A stretch of DNA of 61,507 nucleotides, taken from the NCBI GenBank assembly GCA_021813685.1, contig JAKAJS010000191.1:1-61507 (forward strand), read 5' to 3'. Both the position numbers and the translations under genes were made by a program. The notes under the pieces are model-generated. The model did not search any database, was not told where the DNA came from, and saw only the letters and a list, made by a program, of their open reading frames with translations. Each line of letters starts with the position of its first letter. The stretch's first letter is position 1. Of the stretch, positions 42,289-51,152 are shown one piece after another. The DNA comes from Deltaproteobacteria bacterium (lineage in GTDB: Bacteria; Desulfobacterota; Syntrophobacteria; Syntrophobacterales; Syntrophobacteraceae).

Positions 42289-42984
42289 TTAGTCGATCAG
42301 TACGGTCTCGCCGGCTTTTACCTTTTGGCCCGGGCAAACCTTGACGTTCATTCCTTCGAGCGGGGTTACCACCAGGTCCACCTGGGAGCCTATGCGGATC
42401 ATCCCGAAGATCTCTCCGGCCCTTGCCCGGGCGCCTTCGCGCAAAAATACGTCGATGCCCGCCACACTCTTTGCCGCGATCTGGACGACGTAGCAGCCAA
42501 GTTTTCTGCCGCGGTACTCACCGTCGATCCTCGTGATCGTTCTTTCGTTTACGACGATGTGGCGGCTGTTTTTGTAGAAGGGCGCGCGCCGGAAAAGCGT
42601 TCTGAGATGCATCGAAAACATGCAAAGGTTTTGCGGCAGCGCCGGGTAGTGGTGACTGAAGCTTATTTTTCCCGATACGGGCATGCGGTTGTAGTGTACG
42701 TTAAAAGGGCTCATGAATATCCCGATAAGCAGCTTCGGCCGATCTATGTCCTCTCTTGTGATGTCGTTCAAGGTGGCTTCCATGCCCCGTTTGATGTTGA
42801 TCACGCTCTCTCCGGGCTTCATCTCTTTTACGTAGACGACCGTCCCGTCGGCAGGGCTCAGAATCCCCGAGCCTTCGGGGGGAACGGTGCGGTCGGGGTT
42901 TCGAAAAAACCAGACATTTCGCCAGAACAGGTACAGGGAGGCGAAGACGGCCAGGCAGGCAAATGCTATCATCGTGGCAATCAC
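42289..42984 (-). CDS. psd: Phosphatidylserine decarboxylase (archaetidylserine-type)
   Basis: Makes phosphatidylethanolamine by pyruvoyl-dependent decarboxylation. The 231-residue proenzyme is of the short class, with one N-terminal membrane segment (residues 3-24). Key blocks are LSPADGTVV, FMSPFNVHYNRMPVSG and the self-cleavage site Gly199-Ser200 in IRIGSQVDLV, where Ser200 would become the pyruvoyl group. The GTG start at 42984 overlaps the stop of the upstream methyltransferase gene (GTGA); an ATG at 42972 is an alternative. No phosphatidylserine synthase is adjacent. Confidence 0.92.
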   Translation of the reverse strand: MIATMIAFACLAVFASLYLFWRNVWFFRNPDRTVPPEGSGILSPADGTVVYVKEMKPGESVINIKRGMEATLNDITREDIDRPKLLIGIFMSPFNVHYNRMPVSGKISFSHHYPALPQNLCMFSMHLRTLFRRAPFYKNSRHIVVNERTITRIDGEYRGRKLGCYVVQIAAKSVAGIDVFLREGARARAGEIFGMIRIGSQVDLVVTPLEGMNVKVCPGQKVKAGETVLID

Positions 42985-43709
42985 TGCTGTTTTGCACCCC
43001 TCCAGACTTTATCCTGCAGAACGTGAACCAGGGCCATTCCGGAGGAAAAGGGGAAATTGGTCACCTCGAAATGCTCCTTTTCCTTTCGGAGGGTTTTGAG
43101 CCACTTCTTTACCCCGGCGTGGCCGATGAATTCCCGGACGTAGATGTTGGAGTCGTGGAGAAGAATGTAGGAGTTTTTGCGCACGTGCTCCAGGGTGTTT
43201 AGAAAGTCGCCTCTGACACTTTCATAGGAGTGGTTGCCGTCGATGAAGGCGATGTCGATTTTTGGCAGCCCCAGGGCTTTATAGGAAGTAAAGAACTGGT
43301 CGGAGCGCAATTTATAATGAGTCACGATGTCTTCGACCCCGAACTGTTTGAAATGCTCGTGCACCCTCAGGGGCTCGCCCCATTTGTCTTTGCCTCCGAT
43401 GGTTTTGAACGGCCCGTTTTTCATAAGAGAATAGGAGGGGTCGACGAATGTGAGCATGCCTCCCCCGTTGTCCTTCATACCCAGCGCGAAGCAGACGACG
43501 CTGAAACCAAAGCCTGAGCCGATCACCAGCAGATGTTGGGGCCGCAGCGCCCTCACCAGTCCGTAGTAGAGAAAGCCGAACCCAAGGTTGAGATTTTCCG
43601 GCTTTTCGTTGTGCCCCAGGGGCTTTGCGCTTTCCAGAATGTCTTTTAAAAGAGCGGTGTTGAGGCTGAAGTTTTCCAAGTTTTTTCCTTCTTCGAATAG
43701 AGTTTTCAA
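42981..43709 (-). CDS. SAM-dependent methyltransferase-like protein
   Basis: A 242-residue Rossmann-fold protein of the class I methyltransferase (Methyltransf_24/CmcI-like) group. The SAM-binding glycines are in LLVIGSGFGFSVVCFALG, the acidic strand-2 residue in TFVDPS, and the post-strand-4 motif IDIAFIDGNHSYESVRGDF is diagnostic. The start appears to be TTG at 43709, directly after a good GGAGGGAG. It opens the operon with psd and the PHP-glycosyltransferase; overlaps and an 11-bp gap indicate co-transcription. The methyl acceptor may be a sugar or lipid, unproven. Confidence 0.8.
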   Translation of the reverse strand: MKTLFEEGKNLENFSLNTALLKDILESAKPLGHNEKPENLNLGFGFLYYGLVRALRPQHLLVIGSGFGFSVVCFALGMKDNGGGMLTFVDPSYSLMKNGPFKTIGGKDKWGEPLRVHEHFKQFGVEDIVTHYKLRSDQFFTSYKALGLPKIDIAFIDGNHSYESVRGDFLNTLEHVRKNSYILLHDSNIYVREFIGHAGVKKWLKTLRKEKEHFEVTNFPFSSGMALVHVLQDKVWRGAKQQ

Positions 43710-43805
43710 TGCTTCTCCCTCCTGTCAAATTGCGGGGAGGGTAGCCGATGCGGCTTGGCGATTTCGTGTCGGGGATATGTTCTTTTTGTTACGGAAAGAC
43801 CTCTC

Positions 43806-43836
43806 ACGCGAAGACGCGAAGACGCGAAAAAAAAAA
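43806..43836. repeat. Short tandem ACGCGAAG repeat and A-run
   Basis: ACGCGAAG occurs twice and a third unit ends in an A9 run (43806-43836). It lies in the divergent gap upstream of flagellin. Three direct 8-mers are too short for a CRISPR; replication slippage is the likely origin. Confidence 0.6.
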
Positions 43837-43885
43837 GCGACGGACGTGGTGGTGATTTTTTACTCCACCCCCCTCAAAAAAACCT

Positions 43886-43913
43886 TAAAGTTCCGGCCCC
43901 CGAAATTCGATTT
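43886..43913 (+). promoter_or_regulatory. Candidate sigma-28 flagellar promoter
   Basis: TAAAGTTC (43886-43893), a 12-base spacer and TTCGATTT (43906-43913) resemble the flagellar consensus TAAAGTTT-N11-GCCGATAA, with a good -35 and a 4/8 -10. It lies about 90 bases before the flagellin start. Confidence 0.45.
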
Positions 43914-44004
43914 ACTAGTCAACGACGCGATTTTGAACCGCGGAGTGGACCGAAGGAAAAGGTAAAAACAAGGAAGTTACAAAACACATCAAGGAGGATT
44001 TACC

Positions 44005-44862
44005 ATGGCTCTTGTAGTCAACACCAACATGAACTCGCTGACGATCGAGAACACTTTGAGCAACACGAACAATGCCGTGTCGCAGTCGCTCCAGAAACTC
44101 TCGTCAGGTCTCAGGATCAATTCGGCTGCCGACGACCCGGCCGGTTACGCGATCGCCAACTCGTTCAAGGCGAGCATATCCGCCATGCAGGTGGCCTCCC
44201 AGAATGCGAGCCAGGCCCAGTCGATGCTCCAGACTGCAGACGGCGCCTACAGCCAGATCAACAACATCCTGGTGCAGATGAAGTCTCTTGCGACCGAAGC
44301 CGCCTCGGGGCAGGAGTCGTCAACCAACTCGACCTCCCTCCAAAACGAATTTATAGCCCTTCAGTCCGAAATCGACCAGATAGCGAACTCGACCATGTAC
44401 GGCGGGACGACACTGATCAACGGCACCGGCCCCAGTACAGTTACTTTTCAAATCGGCGCCACAAACAGCACGAACGATCAGTTTGCCGTGTCTCTGACAA
44501 GCGCGACTGCTGTATCGCTCGGAGTGGGCTACACTGGAGAGCAGGGTATCGGATCTACTACCGTTGGGATCGACAACCAAGCGAACGCTCAAAAGGCAAT
44601 GGACGCTATCGACCAAGCCCTTACTTCGATCAATGCCTATATGGGTGATGTCGGCGGACTCCAGAACCGTCTGCAGTACACGATGAGCAACCTGACCACG
44701 AGTATCCAGAACTTTACCGCTTCGGCCTCAGCTATCGAGGACGTGGACATGGCCTCCGAAGTCAGCAATATGACCAAAAACCAGATCCTGCAGCAGTCGT
44801 CAATGGCAATGCTCGCCCAGGCCAACAGCCAGCCGCAGCAGATACTCAGGCTCCTCAGCTAA
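44005..44862 (+). CDS. fliC: Flagellin
   Basis: The structural subunit of the flagellar filament, 285 residues. The N-terminal D0/D1 region (NTNMNSLTIENTL, SLQKLSSGLRINSAADDPAGYAIAN) and C-terminal D1/D0 region (GGLQNRLQYTMSNL, AIEDVDMASEVSNMTKNQILQQSSMAMLAQANSQPQQILRLLS in pieces) are canonical. The variable centre is only about 80 residues and rich in Ser/Thr, offering sites for O-glycosylation. A strong AAGGAGG precedes the ATG. A perfect terminator follows, so it is monocistronic. The downstream glycosyltransferase genes make flagellin glycosylation plausible. No other flagellar gene is in the window. Confidence 0.97.
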   Translation: MALVVNTNMNSLTIENTLSNTNNAVSQSLQKLSSGLRINSAADDPAGYAIANSFKASISAMQVASQNASQAQSMLQTADGAYSQINNILVQMKSLATEAASGQESSTNSTSLQNEFIALQSEIDQIANSTMYGGTTLINGTGPSTVTFQIGATNSTNDQFAVSLTSATAVSLGVGYTGEQGIGSTTVGIDNQANAQKAMDAIDQALTSINAYMGDVGGLQNRLQYTMSNLTTSIQNFTASASAIEDVDMASEVSNMTKNQILQQSSMAMLAQANSQPQQILRLLS

Positions 44863-44890
44863 TTCTCCTAATCCATTCCCGGTTCCGAAA

Positions 44891-44916
44891 GGCGGCCCGC
44901 AAGGGCCGCCTTTTTT
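44891..44916 (+). terminator. Intrinsic terminator of flagellin
   Basis: GGCGGCCC (44891-44898), tetraloop GCAA, GGGCCGCC (44903-44910), then TTTTTT (44911-44916). A textbook Rho-independent terminator 28 bases after the flagellin stop. Confidence 0.93.
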
Positions 44917-45041
44917 CGATCGAGCTGACATGACGATAACCCCAGAATTGAAAGCACGACTCTCTCATCGCATGCGATTGGTGAATTCAATTAACTCGGG
45001 AGCTGCAGGATTTCCTATGTTCGAGATAGTCGGGAGGCGTG

Positions 45042-46598
45042 TCAACGGGATCTGATGACCTCCGGGATAAGCCCCAAAGCAACCTTGAGAAGGGATGCAC
45101 CTTCCGATGCCATGCCGATGGAGTTGAGATAGTTGGCGCATTCGATATAGGGGTATTCGAATTCCGGGAAGATATTCGCCGCCCTGTGGAAGCATTTTAT
45201 CGTCTCTTCGGTGTTTGTTTTACGGCCGTGCTCCCAAGCCAGGTTCAACCAGGATACGATCGAGCGCGGGTTTATTTCTGTGGCTTTTTTCAGGAGTCCT
45301 GTCGGATCGTTGGATACGCCGGCGCCGAAAAGATAGGGCATGTAGTTTATCGGGGCGACCCGGATGGCCTCCCGGAACATTTCCCATGCCCTCGGTCTGT
45401 CTGCAAGGAGTAGAAGCCCGTTTGTCAAAAGCGACTCGAAATTGGTGGCTCTCAGGAAAGCATTTTTGCCCGACCGTTGCGCGCCGTCAATTTTGCAGCA
45501 TTCCTCAAAGAGGTCTTCAGCCTCTTTTCCGCGAAGCCTGGGCCCGTTCTCCGCCGCGTAAAGGCCGCGATAAAACGCCACCCTTTCGTACCCCCGCTTC
45601 AACTGGTCTCTTTCACTCAGGACATAGTTTCTTGCGGCTCGCGCTGCCTCTATCCTCATCGAAGGCTCGGTTGCCAGCCTGTTGAGTATCGAAAGCAACT
45701 CATCGACTGATTTGTATAAAAAACCGGTCTTCCCGTCTTGAACCGAAACCAGGTAGGGGCCGGTTGCCTGGAGCAAAGGCACTACACCGTGCGCACCGTA
45801 TTCGAGAAATTTGATATCCGACCTCGACCGGTTGAAAGGAGTGTCCTCAAGCGGGGCAAGACCGATGTGCAGGGTTGAGACAAACCTGTAATATTCTTTG
45901 AGCGTGCCGGGTAAAAACCATCTGAGCCGGCTTTCCGGCAACCTGTCGAAAATCCTTCGAAGAGGCTCGGCGCACATGAGATGCAGCCGCACTCCGTTTC
46001 GGGATAAAATCCAGTCCATCAGCGGACCGGAGATCTTTTTTATATCCTCGAGATGACCGAAGCTGCCCCCCCAGCCTACAATCAGTTCCTGTGCGGACTC
46101 TTCGTTTCTTTCCGCGGGCATTTCCAGGATATGGTTGGGAAATACCTCGGAAACAGCGTTCAAATAGCCGTATTTTCTCTGCAGTTCCGGAGAGCTGAAC
46201 TGGAGGGCGTCGCAGTAATTGGCCAACCGTTTTATTAAAAGCAGGTTTTTGGGGTCGCTGTAAAACGCCTTCAAAGAATAGGAGACCGGCATGTCCGCCA
46301 GGTCGTCGCCAAGCTCGTAGATAGTAATTTTCCCCCCTTTTTTCCTTTCCCGGACGATAGGAAGAATATCCGCGTCGCAGATATTGTTTAAAACAAGCAC
46401 GTCCGCCCGACGCATCAGTTCGTGTTTCATTCTGTGGACATTGGTGAGATTCAGGGTGTAGACGCCTTCGCATTGCGCCATTCCGATACCGGGCGCATAC
46501 GCCCTGTAATAGTAATCCCCCGTGTTTTCCTCCTGCGGTACGTCAACTTGTACAACGAGCAAAGGGGAATCATTTTCCCATGTCCTTGGTGGTTTCAT
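45042..46598 (-). CDS. GT-B glycosyltransferase with C-terminal TPR-like region
   Basis: A 518-residue protein. The first two thirds are glycosyltransferase-like: VDVPQEENTGDYYYRAYAPG, VLVLNNICDADILPIV, a YELGDDLADMP block and, in the C-terminal GT lobe, VGWGGSFGHLEDI and GLAPLEDTPFNRSRSDIKFLEYGAHGVVPL. The latter is the nucleotide-sugar lobe of CgeB/GT4-like enzymes. From about residue 395 come helical TPR-like repeats (AIRVAPINYMPYLFGAG, INPRSIVSWLNLAWEHGR). It lies on the opposite strand to flagellin, just downstream of it. It is probably part of the surface-glycan island; donor and acceptor are unknown. Confidence 0.82.
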   Translation of the reverse strand: MKPPRTWENDSPLLVVQVDVPQEENTGDYYYRAYAPGIGMAQCEGVYTLNLTNVHRMKHELMRRADVLVLNNICDADILPIVRERKKGGKITIYELGDDLADMPVSYSLKAFYSDPKNLLLIKRLANYCDALQFSSPELQRKYGYLNAVSEVFPNHILEMPAERNEESAQELIVGWGGSFGHLEDIKKISGPLMDWILSRNGVRLHLMCAEPLRRIFDRLPESRLRWFLPGTLKEYYRFVSTLHIGLAPLEDTPFNRSRSDIKFLEYGAHGVVPLLQATGPYLVSVQDGKTGFLYKSVDELLSILNRLATEPSMRIEAARAARNYVLSERDQLKRGYERVAFYRGLYAAENGPRLRGKEAEDLFEECCKIDGAQRSGKNAFLRATNFESLLTNGLLLLADRPRAWEMFREAIRVAPINYMPYLFGAGVSNDPTGLLKKATEINPRSIVSWLNLAWEHGRKTNTEETIKCFHRAANIFPEFEYPYIECANYLNSIGMASEGASLLKVALGLIPEVIRSR

Positions 46599-47300
46599 GT
46601 TGAACCTTTTCGGATGTCGCTATGTCAATTAGTTGACGATATCGCTCTCATCGCCTACAACCAATCGCAAAGATCTATCGACGATAAACCGAATCGAATC
46701 AGCTCTCTCAAGATTTCAAGCAAAATATGTTCCATGGTGGGGAGCTTTGGTCTTCCTTGATCCACCTGAAAATGCCTTGGAAATCTCTGTAGATGAAAAA
46801 CCCCGGGGCCCGGGCGCTGGAAAGAGCCCGGGGCTATCGCAAGCTTTCAAACGGTAGAGAGCTATCTCGCCAATCTCATGGTTAAAGCTTTATCTCGCCG
46901 CAGCAAGTTTGGGACGTCATCGACAATTTTATTGCCGTTCACAACGAAAGCGCGGCTCCGTTTCAGGGAAGGAAAAAGCCAGTAGGGCCAAAGTGCCTCA
47001 AAAAACGTTATTCTGATTTATGCAATTAAGTAGTCGTAATCACGGCTGCACCTTTTCGGGGTCCACTATCGAATCTAATGGCCCACGTTGGCTGGCACGA
47101 AATAAGGGCTGCAATTGATTGATGGGTGTCAGAAGATTATCCACGCTTCCGCAATCCTGAAGGAAATATCGGTGGGCCTTGTGGTCTGCGGGGTTCCATA
47201 ATAAGGCGTGGGCATATTTTATGCATCCTCGAAGGCAAGCCCCAGTAGGGCTTTCCCGAGCCCAACGTCCATGTTATACACAGGAGGTCAGCAAGGCACT
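46599..47300. other. Gap with two minus-strand open stretches, possible gene relic
   Basis: About 700 bases separate divergent glycosyltransferase genes. On the minus strand, 47040-47246 reads as a protein-like open stretch (CIKYAHALLWNPADHKAH, RYFLQDCGSVDNLL) and 46862-47017, in another frame, as another (PYWLFPSLKRSRAFVVNG, NKIVDDVPNLLRRDKAL). Neither has a start codon or a family I recognise. They end near a minus-strand terminator, so a broken gene is possible. Promoters for the flanking genes must also be here. Confidence 0.3.
46796..46834 (-). terminator. Minus-strand GC hairpin followed by T5
   Basis: Reading the minus strand, CCCCGGGC pairs with GCCCGGG(G) over a roughly ten-base loop, and TTTTT follows at 46800-46796. 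This is a good intrinsic terminator, yet no intact minus-strand gene precedes it, only the open stretches at 46862-47246. Confidence 0.6.
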
Positions 47301-49997
47301 ATGAACAAATCGGCGAATCGAGGTTTTTACCGCCACCAAATTGGCAAGCTCAGCCGTGGCGCCGTTCTGGATGTTGGACTGAAATGTACTCATTCCTGTA
47401 AATTTTGCTACTACAGTTTTTTGGGCGGATCAGACGACCAGTTCCTTGGAATTCGACGCGCCAAGTTCAGGACACTTGCCGAATGTAAGGAAATCCTCAA
47501 GCTGTTGAAACAAAACGGCTTCACAAATTTCGACTACACGGGGGGAGAGCCGTGCCTCCATCCTGATATAGTAGAGATTAGCCGGTACGCTCATCAGGAA
47601 TTGGATCTGAAGGGGCGAATAATTACTCTTGGACAGTGGCTCACCCAAAAAAAGGGTAACTCCGAGAGGAAAAAGTTGATCGACAGCCTGCTGGACGCCG
47701 GACTGACGAATTTTCTCTTCTCGCTTCATGCAGCCGATGAGGAATTGTTTGCGCGCTCGACCGGCGAGAAATATTCCAAGCTTCATGATGCGATGTGTTA
47801 CCTGGATGACAAGGGTTTCCAGTACACATCCAACACCGTCATCTATGAATGGAATTACAGGCATTTACCGGATCTGGCGATGGAAATAACCAGGCACGGA
47901 ATCTACCTCCATAACTTCATCATCATGAATGCTTACTACTCCTGGAATAAAGATGGGAAAGCATTTGGCGTACAGGCTAAATACTCCGAAATCTATCCTT
48001 ATCTGATGGAAGCGGTAGATATCCTGGAGTCCAATTACATAGCGGTAAATATCAGGTATGCTCCGCTCTGTGCGGTCAGGGGAAAAGAGAAGAACCTGGT
48101 TGGCATTGTCGGAGTAAGGTACGATCCTTACGAATGGATGAACCTCGCGGGGCACATGGGAGGCCTGCCGGAATACTGTGCTTCTGTTATTCCGATCAAA
48201 GAGGGCGAAATAGAAGCGCATCTCGCGCTCCAGCCGGCTAATGGCCCGATCGGCCCCGGCGTGATGATCACCGGGACCAGGGGCAACATGAAATACTTTT
48301 GCGAGAAGTGTACACAATGCGGAGCAAGGGGTGTGTGCGACGGTATCGATCCAAATTACCTAAAATTCTACGGAACAGGCGAATTTACACCCTACGAACA
48401 GATCGAGAGAGCTCCCCTGCAGGCTGCGCGATACAGGTACCAGGCGCCCTTTCTGGTCAAGACCGAACAATTCGCGGATATGAAATCGGCAGTAGCCGAA
48501 ACATTCAGGATACATAGCCCCGAAAGCATCCCGAAGCCCAACGTGGCTGAGCCAGTAAAAATTTCCGTGATCATTCCTTGCTATAATTATGGGCATTATC
48601 TGGCAGATGCTGTTGAAAGCGTCATTTGTCAGACTTGGCAGAATTTTGAAATCATTATTGTAAACGACGGTAGCACGGACAACACGGAACAAATCGCAAA
48701 CGACCTGATCAGGCAATATCCGAGCCACAAAATAATTCTTATTAACCAGCCAAACTCCGGCCAGCCGGCTATCTCGCGAAACAATGGTATCTCCGGTGCC
48801 CGTGGCCAATTTATTCTCTGTCTCGATGCCGACGATAAGATCGCTCCCACCATGCTTTCCGAATGCTTACTGGCCTTGGAAAAAAATCCAGAAGCATCAA
48901 TAGCGTATACGGACAGGCAAGACTTTGACGGAGTAGAAACGGTAGTAAAGGCGCGATCTTACGATTTCGAGATGTTGAAGCACCAAAACCACCTGTCCTA
49001 TTGCGCGCTTTTCAAGCGAAAGGTATGGGACGATGTCGGTGGCTACCGACTTAATGTTAGAGGTTGTGAAGACTGGGATTTCTGGATTTCCGCCGGGGCA
49101 AAAGGACACACGGGGATATATATACCTCTGCCTCTTTTCCTTTACAGGAGGCACGACACCGGAATTTATCAGGATGTAACCAAAAATTATTCAAAAATTT
49201 TTGCCCGGATTATACTCAACAACATGAATGTGTACAAACCCCATGAAATTGCTTCCGCGCGGAGTCAGCTTGGGATCAGCGTGAAATTGGAAGAAGCCGC
49301 CCCCATGGTTTCAGTCGTGATCCCGACGTGCAACCGTCCGGAAAGGTTGGTGATGGCTGTCAAGAGTGTGCTGAATCAAACCTATAGAAACATTGAACTA
49401 ATCGTGATCAATGATGGCGGAGTCGAGGTGGGAAGTCTGTTGACAGGTTTACGCACGGATGTGGCCATAACCTACATCAGTTTTAACAGAAACAGGGAAA
49501 GATCGATCGCAAGGAATGCGGGCCTGAAGGTCGCCAGGGGAAAGTATATCGCATACCTGGACGACGACGATATCTACTATCCCGACCATGTGGAAGCTTT
49601 GGTAAATTTCCTGGAATGCACAAACTTCAAAGTTGCATATACTGACGCTTACGCCGCCATAGAAGAAACGACTCAAGGCAGATATCATATAACAAATAAA
49701 CAGCTTGTTCATTCACGCAATTTTGATAAAGAACATTTGTTAACAACAAATTATATTCCGATACTGTGTGTCATGCATGAAAAATCATGCATCGAACATG
49801 TGGGATATTTTGATGAGACATTACATGTACTTGAAGATTGGGATCTATGGATACGCATGTCTAGAAAATTCCCATTTGCACATCTAAAAAAAATAACAGC
49901 AGAGTATAGCTGGCGGGATGATACAACTACAAATACACGAAGACATGAATTTGTAAAGGCAGCCGATTATATCAAGATCAAGTATAGTCAATCATAA
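47301..49997 (+). CDS. Radical SAM / GT2 / GT2 trifunctional fusion
   Basis: An 898-residue protein with three enzymatic modules. Residues 20-300 are a radical SAM domain with the cluster motif C29-x3-C33-x2-C36 (CTHSCKFC) and FDYTGGEPCLHPDI. A second Cys cluster (YFCEKCTQCGARGVCDG) around 335-350 looks like an auxiliary Fe-S site. The first GT2 domain starts near 419 (ISVIIPCYNYGHYL, NDGSTDN, LCLDADDKI). The second starts near 668 (VSVVIPTCNRPERL, YLDDDDIYY, VLEDWDLWIRM). The ATG at 47301 has AGGAGG slightly far upstream; an ATG at 47271 is possible. The last part (49650-49990) is AT-rich. It probably modifies and attaches surface sugars; substrate unknown. Confidence 0.87.
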   Translation: MNKSANRGFYRHQIGKLSRGAVLDVGLKCTHSCKFCYYSFLGGSDDQFLGIRRAKFRTLAECKEILKLLKQNGFTNFDYTGGEPCLHPDIVEISRYAHQELDLKGRIITLGQWLTQKKGNSERKKLIDSLLDAGLTNFLFSLHAADEELFARSTGEKYSKLHDAMCYLDDKGFQYTSNTVIYEWNYRHLPDLAMEITRHGIYLHNFIIMNAYYSWNKDGKAFGVQAKYSEIYPYLMEAVDILESNYIAVNIRYAPLCAVRGKEKNLVGIVGVRYDPYEWMNLAGHMGGLPEYCASVIPIKEGEIEAHLALQPANGPIGPGVMITGTRGNMKYFCEKCTQCGARGVCDGIDPNYLKFYGTGEFTPYEQIERAPLQAARYRYQAPFLVKTEQFADMKSAVAETFRIHSPESIPKPNVAEPVKISVIIPCYNYGHYLADAVESVICQTWQNFEIIIVNDGSTDNTEQIANDLIRQYPSHKIILINQPNSGQPAISRNNGISGARGQFILCLDADDKIAPTMLSECLLALEKNPEASIAYTDRQDFDGVETVVKARSYDFEMLKHQNHLSYCALFKRKVWDDVGGYRLNVRGCEDWDFWISAGAKGHTGIYIPLPLFLYRRHDTGIYQDVTKNYSKIFARIILNNMNVYKPHEIASARSQLGISVKLEEAAPMVSVVIPTCNRPERLVMAVKSVLNQTYRNIELIVINDGGVEVGSLLTGLRTDVAITYISFNRNRERSIARNAGLKVARGKYIAYLDDDDIYYPDHVEALVNFLECTNFKVAYTDAYAAIEETTQGRYHITNKQLVHSRNFDKEHLLTTNYIPILCVMHEKSCIEHVGYFDETLHVLEDWDLWIRMSRKFPFAHLKKITAEYSWRDDTTTNTRRHEFVKAADYIKIKYSQS

Positions 49998-50031
49998 TCT
50001 GCTTCAGAGGTATTGTGTAAATATCGAAAAA

Positions 50032-51021
50032 ATGGGGATCTCTGAAAAGTGCAATGCCACCGATGTGATACAGAAAATATTCTGGACAAAGTGGAGCGAA
50101 GGCGTGAAGAGGGATAGGGAACGGTGCGCAGGGATCAGTGTATCCTCGGCATTGGGTAAGGTACGGATCGTCACAATTCATCCGGTGAATTACCTGCACT
50201 CGGAAGCATTTGCCGAACTTTCACTGACACTGAAGGAAGCTTTTCTGGACTTGGGTGTCAAGGCCGGCCTGAGCCGAAATGTTTTCAGCCCGGGTTGCAT
50301 CAATCTCATTCTCGGATGGCACCTTTTGGATGAGGCGCATGAGGCATCTTTGTCAGTGACCTCCATTATCTACAACCTTGAACAGATGGATGAACGGAAT
50401 CGGCACCTGGTCACCCGCTTGATTCGGCTTTCTAAGCGCTGCCAACTATGGGACTACAGCCGCCGAAATATTGATATTCTCCATCAGGCAGGAATACGTA
50501 CGCCGATTCATCACGTCCCCATCGGGACCATGCCGGCACTTACACGAATCCAGCCTGCAAAGCATCAGGACATTGACGTTCTTTTCTATGGCTCGCTCAA
50601 TCCACGCAGGAAGAAAGTACTCGAGGCTCTGGTGGGCGAAGGCGTCCGGGTAAGGGCCGCTTTCGGGGTATATGGTGATGAGCGCGACAGCCTCATCGCC
50701 AGGTCCAAGATTGTCCTGAATCTTCATTATTACGAAACAAGCATACTTGAGATGGTGCGATTATCCTATTTGTGGTCCAACGGGAAAGCCGTCGTGGCGG
50801 AGTTTAACGATGCCACGGAGATCCCAGATGCATTAGAGGGAGCTGCCTGCTTTGTTCCCTATGAAAAGCTGGTCAACGCCTGCATAACCCTTCTTGCGGA
50901 CGAAAATGCAAGAAAGGATCTCGAACGCCGTTCCTTCGAGGCCATGACTGCACACCGTCAGACCGAAATTCTTAAGAGAATCCCAGGCTGGCCTAACGAG
51001 AGTGTCTGCAGGAGAGAGTAG
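50032..51021 (+). CDS. CgeB-like glycosyltransferase
   Basis: A 329-residue protein resembling the C-terminal half of CgeB/GT4-type glycosyltransferases. Recognisable blocks are IIYNLEQMDERN, LWDYSRRNIDIL, HHVPIGTMP, DVLFYGSLNPRRKKVLEAL, RSKIVLNLHYYETSILEMVRLSYLWSNGKAVVAE (in pieces) and CFVPYEKLVNAC. The YGSLNPRR and LHYYE..ILEMVRL motifs are typical of nucleotide-sugar-binding lobes in this group. It starts 34 bases after the radical SAM-GT gene and is probably co-transcribed. The ribosome binding site is weak. It belongs to the surface-glycan island. Confidence 0.78.
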   Translation: MGISEKCNATDVIQKIFWTKWSEGVKRDRERCAGISVSSALGKVRIVTIHPVNYLHSEAFAELSLTLKEAFLDLGVKAGLSRNVFSPGCINLILGWHLLDEAHEASLSVTSIIYNLEQMDERNRHLVTRLIRLSKRCQLWDYSRRNIDILHQAGIRTPIHHVPIGTMPALTRIQPAKHQDIDVLFYGSLNPRRKKVLEALVGEGVRVRAAFGVYGDERDSLIARSKIVLNLHYYETSILEMVRLSYLWSNGKAVVAEFNDATEIPDALEGAACFVPYEKLVNACITLLADENARKDLERRSFEAMTAHRQTEILKRIPGWPNESVCRRE

Positions 51022-51152
51022 GATCGGTTCTGCTTACAGCAAAGATTAGGTCGTGTTTAAAGTCTGCTACTCGCACGGCATTGGCTTTGCCCGCTCCATT
51101 TGCATATTGAGCCTGGCCAGGGAAACAAGCATCAACTAGGAAACTGTTAGAT

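Noticed and set aside
42289..42984. Psd as a decayed gene because the usual LGST site is absent
   Set aside because: The short-class enzymes use a Gly-Ser site, here Gly199-Ser200, and all other motifs are intact.
43806..43836. Tandem ACGCGAAG units as a CRISPR or iteron array
   Set aside because: Only three 8-base units with no spacers and no replication gene nearby; slippage is sufficient.
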